Source: Areca catechu (taxonomy: Eukaryota; Streptophyta; Magnoliopsida; Arecales; Arecaceae). Taken from it: a DNA stretch of 64,000 bases. The notes beneath the pieces are model-generated. The model was given only the letters and a program-made list of their open reading frames with translations, searched no databases and had not been told where the DNA came from. Below are positions 58,985 through 64,000 of this stretch, in pieces; position 1 is the first letter of the stretch, and each line of letters begins with the position of its first letter. The DNA is taken from contig CM038047.1 of the NCBI GenBank assembly GCA_021397845.1, positions 44,113,210 through 44,177,209 of the forward strand, in the 5' to 3' direction. The translations under genes and the position numbers were made by a program.

Positions 58985-60418
58985 ATCCATATGGAAACAA
59001 AAATCATATGGGATGGGCATTATAAAATATCATATGGGATGTATTTCATTATTTATTATATTTTTTTATATTAATTTTAAAGAGTAAATATAAATTATTA
59101 TTATTATTTTTTGCTAATAGGGTTATATAATTATGACATTTTTTTTCTTCTTCATTTTTAGTACATATTTTTTATAGATATATATTATATATCGGTAAGC
59201 TATCTAGTATATATATTATTTGATCATGTACTGTGTATTGGTGAGCATCATCGATCTATCTAAATATATATATTAGAATGTCATAAGAATATTTTTCTAA
59301 ATATGTATCGACTAGTCATATATTGTGTATTGATAAATATTATATTCAAAAAATTATATATTAATTTATTCATATGTATCTATTGAATCGTTACTAGATA
59401 TGTATAAAAAAAAAAAATTACATCATATATCTGTAAGCCATCAAGTATATATCATTTAGTCATGTATTGTGTATTGATTAGTACTATATTCTAAAAACTA
59501 TGTATTCATTTATCTAGAGATGTATATTAAAATATTGAATAAATATTTTTTTAGATATGTATCGATCGATCATATACTGTATATCGGTAAATACTATATT
59601 CAAAAAATTATATATTAGTTTTTTGTAGATATGTATTTGATTGCTTCTTTATGTGTATTAAAAAAATTATAGTATGGATCGGTAAATCGTCAAATATGTA
59701 TCATTCGATCATGCACATATTATAAACTTTTTTGATTCACATATAGTAACAATCTCATGCATATTTATAGATAAATTAATATATAGTTTTTCAAATATAA
59801 TATTTACCAATATAAAGTATATGGTTAATCGATACATGTCTAAAAAAATATTTATTTGATACTTTAATACATATATTTAGATAAATGAACATACAGTTTT
59901 TTAAATATGGCGCTTACTAATACACAATACATGATTAAATGATATATACTCGATGATTTATTGATATACATTGTATGCTTTTTTGATATATATATAGTAA
60001 CGATCTAATATATATCTATAGATAAATTAATATATATTTTTCTGAATATTTTATCAGTACGTAGTATATGACTAGTTGATATATATCTAATAAAATATTT
60101 ATCTAATATTTCAATATATAATTTTAAATAAATCGATATATGATTTGTAGAATATGATGCTTATTAATATACGATACATGATCAAATGATACATACTAAA
60201 TAGATTACTGGCACATACTAGATAACGATAAAAAGTATGAATTGAAAATGAGAAAGAAAGAGAATATCATAATTATAAAATTATAATTCTATTAGTAGAA
60301 AAATATGACTATGTTTACTTTTTAAAATTGATGAGAAGAGAAACATAACAAATAAAGAAGTTTATTCGATATTATATTTTATAGTGCCCGAATTTTTGTT
60401 CTTCATTCATATGGCACC
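58985..60418. mobile_element. 1.4-kb AT-rich fold-back (inverted-repeat) element
   Basis: The left arm (about 58985-59710) reappears as imperfect reverse complement in the right arm (about 59720-60418). The outer pair is GGGCATTATAAAAT (59015) against ATTTTATAGTGCCC (60389). The next pair is TTTTAAAGAGTAAA against TTTACTTTTTAAAA, then ATAATTATGACATT against ATATCATAATTATAAAATTATAA. Inside the arms a roughly 110-145-bp unit (ACTATATTCAAAAAATTATA) recurs. No coding capacity. Likely a fold-back/MULE-type element; no target duplication identified. Confidence 0.75.
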
Positions 60419-60799
60419 TATTTTATTATTCAAATGCGGAACCATGTTACAGGGAATGGTTGCAAATTAATTCCATGATATATACCGGAAGAGCCGAGCC
60501 GCGCACCACGCTCCATGCTTCAAGGTAGAAGCATCTCCAAGGCCAAGATGCATTTGATAGGCTGCACTCTAAATTTGTTCAGATTTGCTGCAAAAAATGT
60601 TAAGCGTAGAATTCGCTTGCCAAAATTTATATATCAGACCCTGTTGCAATATATGGCATCTTTTAAAATTCAGACACCACTTAACAACAATTTGACTGCT
60701 ACCGCATGCGCATCCGAAGTGGCAACGGTAATTATTTCTAAGATGGACAACCTGGTGGGACCATTCACCACTCGCTGCAGCTGTTATGCACGATAAAGG

Positions 60800-60811
60800 A
60801 GGATCCATGTC

Positions 60812-60843
<32 letters not shown>

Positions 60844-60881
60844 AAAAATAATAATAATAATAATAAAAGGATCCATGTCCC
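60800..60881 (-). repeat. C-tract/A-tract module flanked by 14-bp direct repeats
   Basis: AGGATCCATGTCCC occurs at 60800-60813 and 60868-60881. Between them is only a run of C, then A-rich (AAT)n sequence. The layout resembles a target duplication around a drastically truncated retroposon with its A-rich tail. Confidence 0.6.
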
Positions 60882-61194
60882 TTCTATATATATATATAAA
60901 TATAAATCGTGTTACTCTACCTCGTGTCTTTTGTTTGTTATCACCGTGCCTCCGTATTCCCCACAGTTCTAAACGGTCAAAAGCCTGGAGCGAAAGGGTT
61001 TTGGAAGTCAAAAAAAATTTCGTAGGTTACCAGCAGCTATCCACGGAGGAAGCACTCTCTCCCTCTGTACCGGGGAATTGCCTGCTTCCATGAAAAAGCC
61101 TTTTCCTTCGCTGTTGAAAAAGCGAACGAGAGCTGCATGCCCCGATGCTACCTCGCGCGCGCATGCGTTCATGGAGCACCTGTTTTGCTTCCTT

Positions 61195-61262
61195 CTTTTT
61201 TTTTTTTTTTTTTTTATTTTATTTATTTTTTATTTTTCAAATGATCCATGCTATCAGTCAGC

Positions 61263-61299
<37 letters not shown>

Positions 61300-61300
61300 T
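61195..61300. repeat. poly(T) and poly(A) tracts
   Basis: About 19 T then T-rich sequence (61197-61240), and about 35 A (61264-61298). Flanks are AT-rich; 61300-62150 shows nothing recognisable beyond a weak tandem duplication of TTAAATCATCATNTTTAG near 62095 and 62142. Confidence 0.7.
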
Positions 61301-62169
61301 AGAAAATCATCAGTCCTTTGGCAAGATTATCATTTTTATTTTTTTGGATTCATTTTGTTATTCTTTTTATAGTGGACACATGAAAATACTGCTGCACCAT
61401 TCTTAAAGTATAAGTCACCATTTGCTGCCTATTTTTTTGATTTTTCTGAGGTTATTTTTAAATTAATCAACCTATTTACATGTATCGAATCTTCGAGTAC
61501 AGCATGCTGTACCAAAAAAAGGGAGGGGTACAGCATGCTTTAGCTATTGCAAGTCAAAAAGCTGCTTTATGTGTTAGTGGTCTATAAGCAACGATTCGGC
61601 AAATGAATGTTCTTCGAGAGCTCTAGGTTTGTTTATTGAGATTATATTGCAAGATAACTGAACCTTCCTATTTCATTTCAATGCGAGGCACTTTCTGAAT
61701 TGAAATTCAAAGGATAAAATTATGAGATTCAAGTATCAGAATGGACAATACTTCACATGCCCGGCCGTAAACCCTTGGCTGCTACAAAAACCATTCCTTA
61801 GATGTTTTTGTATAGGAATGGAAGACGATGGGCATATATATAATTAAGCAATTTTTATTGAATTTGACAAGGATTATAATTATTATCTTTGTTGGTTTAA
61901 ATTACTGATATTCCTATCCTTATCTCACTTCCTATTTATTTGATTTTATTTTCACTTCTTTCAGTATTTTAGTGGGACATGACTTCATTAACTAATAGTG
62001 AAAAGGCCAAGGTTTAGCTCTTTGTTAACCATGCTGGAGTAGTTAGTCGAAGGTCGAAATCCTTTTGGCCTATAATAATATATGATAGAACAATTAAATC
62101 ATCATATTTAGTAATTTCTAAACCTCCTGACAGAAGAAGGAATTAAATCATCATCTTTAGTAATTAAGT

Positions 62170-62482
62170 AAAGCCCTGATGATAGGAAAATTTACCTAAT
62201 ATAATCTCTTGGCAACACCTCTCATGGTGCCAACATATGTAATCCTCCTAATAGGAGAAGGGGTGCAATCACTGGCTATTGAAAATAGTAAAGCAATTGA
62301 ATTCATTGTTTATTCACCTAGGATCATTGTATATATAAAAGATATATAGGTTTTAAGAAGGCAGGAGAGTGGAACTAGGAAGGAAAATATTACGGGCCTT
62401 AAGAATGTAGGAAAGTAAAACTAGGAAGGAGAAAAAAAGGTAAAAGAATCATGTATACGAGGAATATGAAGACTTTCCAATA
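62170..62482 (-). repeat. probable 3' LTR of the right-hand copia element
   Basis: In minus sense, starts at about 62482 right after the purine-rich CTTGAGCGGGAAT. It contains a TATA-like run (TATATATCTTTTATATATAC) and AATAAAC. The far boundary is not determined. Confidence 0.5.
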
Positions 62483-62485
62483 TTC

Positions 62486-64000
62486 CCGCTCAAGATGGGA
62501 TGAAGATATCTCGGAAACCCATCTTGCCAACAAGGGATGAAAAGGAAGATTCACTCAGTTCCTTTATTAGGATATCTGCCACTTGATTGGCTAAGAGGAT
62601 AAAAGAGATGCAATTCTGTCTGCTGGTCACATTTTCCTTGATAAAGTGACGATCAATTTCAATGTATTTGGTACGATCACGTTGCATCGAATTATTCATA
62701 ATTTTAATTGCATTTTATTATCATAGTACAGCATCATAAGGAACTTACTCAGAAGACGTAGCTCTTGGAATAATTTTTGTTGCCAGAGAAGCTCACATAT
62801 TCCCTAAGCCATTGCTCTGTACTCAGCCTCTGCAGTCGATCTGGCTACAAACTGCTTTTTACTTCTCCAAGTAACTAGATTATTACCAACGAATGTGCAG
62901 TAACCAGTAGTGGATCACCGATCATTTAGTGAACCTGTCCAATCTGTATCAGTAAATGCCTCTATCCTCAGAGAGTCATGTTGAGTAAAGAGCAGTCCCC
63001 GTCTAAGATATATTTTCAGGTAGCATAGTACCCAATAGACTACCTTCATATGTTGCTCTCGGGATTATATATAAACTGGTTGATGATACTGACTGCAACG
63101 ACAATATCTGGTCTGGTATGAGAAAGATAAATTAGTCTCCCTACCAATCAGTGATATCTCCCATGATAACAAGGGCTCCTCTATTTGTCACTAATTTATG
63201 ATTCTGGTCAAAAGGAGTATTAGCTGGCTTACATCCCAACATCCTAGTCTCACTAAGAAGGTCAGGAGTATATTTTCGTCGAGTTAGAAAAATACCGTGA
63301 GATGACCTGGAGACCTCAATACCCAAAAAATATCTCAACAGTCCCAAGTCCTTAACCTCAAACTCTCAAGCCAGATTTTGATTAAGCTATGTAATCTCCC
63401 TGAGATTATTTCCCGTGATAACTATATCATAAACATATATTATTAAAATAGTTCTCTTTCCACCAGCATGCTTGTAAAGTAGAGTATGATTTGCATTATT
63501 CTATGAATATCCCATTTTGAGCACTGCACGGCTGAAGCATTCAAACCAAGCACGGGAAGATTGCTTGAGGCCATAGAGAGAGTGTCATAATTTGCACACC
63601 TTCCCTACCGTATCTCTACTCGCAAATCCAAGAGAATCAGCATGTAAACCTCATTCTGAAGATCTCCATAAAGGAAGGCATTCTTCACATCTAGCTGATG
63701 CAACTTCCAGCCACAGTAGCACATGAGATTAAGGTACGTATTGAGTTCATTTTTACCACGAAGGTAAAGATCTCCTCATAATCGATGCCATACATTTGTG
63801 TATATCCTTTAGCCACTAAACGAGCCTTGTACCTCTCAAGTTTGCTTTCGAGATTATGCTTGACTATATACATCCATTTACAATCCACTGGTTGCTTCCC
63901 GTTAGGTAGAGTGATCACCCCATATATGGTTCTTTGACAAAGCATTTATTTTTTCCATCATTGCCTACCTTCAATTTGGATTTGTCATAGCTACCTTCCA
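62486..64000 (-). pseudogene. Ty1/copia RT and RNase H, 3' part, decayed, runs off the window
   Basis: Minus strand from the window edge: CKWMYIVKHNLESKLERYK and ARLVAKGYTQMYGIDYEEIF (RT start, 63945-63691), the active-site segment near 63430 (IYVYDIVITG instead of YVDD), MGLLRYFLGIEVSRSSHGIF (63347), the RNase H stretch with ARSTAEAEYRAMA (about 62830) and DRTKYIEIDRHFIKE (about 62660), ending SLVGKMGFRDIF before the PPT. Frames change several times and stops are present. The upstream half of the element lies outside. Confidence 0.85.

Noticed and set aside
1..64000. CRISPR arrays, tRNA, rRNA, riboswitches
   Set aside because: All tandem repeats found lack spacer structure. I recognised no tRNA-like cloverleaf or rRNA segment by eye; a covariance-model scan would be needed to exclude small RNAs.

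Overview
This window is nuclear DNA of a flowering plant, most likely a monocot. The evidence is plant Ty3/gypsy and Ty1/copia retroelements, a GC-rich first exon followed by AT-rich later exons, very long retroelement-filled introns, and a plant-type SART3 gene. A palm-like genome is only a guess; nothing here fixes the species. No bacterial features, CRISPR arrays, rRNA or tRNA genes were recognised.

Layout. (1) 138-13738 holds one nearly full-length but dead LTR retrotransposon, Ty3/gypsy, Tat lineage, read on the minus strand. It has TATAT target-site duplications, 2.24-kb LTRs each carrying eight 185-bp repeat units, a primer-binding site, a polypurine tract, gag, protease, RT, RNase H, a second archaeal-type RNase H and integrase. 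It also has a 121-bp tandem repeat and a plus-strand antisense ORF with at least two intron-like gaps. (2) 13739-14240 is about 500 bp of retained promoter/5' UTR. (3) 14241-55451 (+) is an intact 16-exon gene for an 848-residue SART3/Prp24-type protein (HAT repeats, NLS, one RRM, C-terminal LSm-binding tail), spread over 41 kb. All exon joins reconstructed here keep frame. (4) The introns hold short non-autonomous elements. Three GGGAC-rich copies and one GTACC-rich copy have perfect 8-bp target-site duplications, as in hAT-type MITEs. They also hold homopolymer C-tract/A-tract modules, LTR-like fragments and a decayed copia element. (5) 55452-58980 is 3' UTR and unassigned sequence. (6) 58985-60418 is a 1.4-kb AT-rich fold-back (inverted repeat). 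(7) 62480-64000 is the 3' part of a decayed Ty1/copia element on the minus strand, running off the window.

How it fits together. The only host gene recognised is SART3, whose relatives recycle U6 snRNP and promote U4/U6 annealing. Everything else is mobile DNA that has landed around or inside it. The most interesting points are: the HAT/RRM gene carries small splice-site oddities (a 30-nt in-frame duplicated acceptor at exon 8, a GC-AG intron, a donor abutting a CT microsatellite); the MITE families with internal short-motif repeats; and the Tat element that combines repeat arrays in its LTRs, a separate array in its 3' region and an antisense ORF. I saw no convincing sign of an unknown biochemical system.
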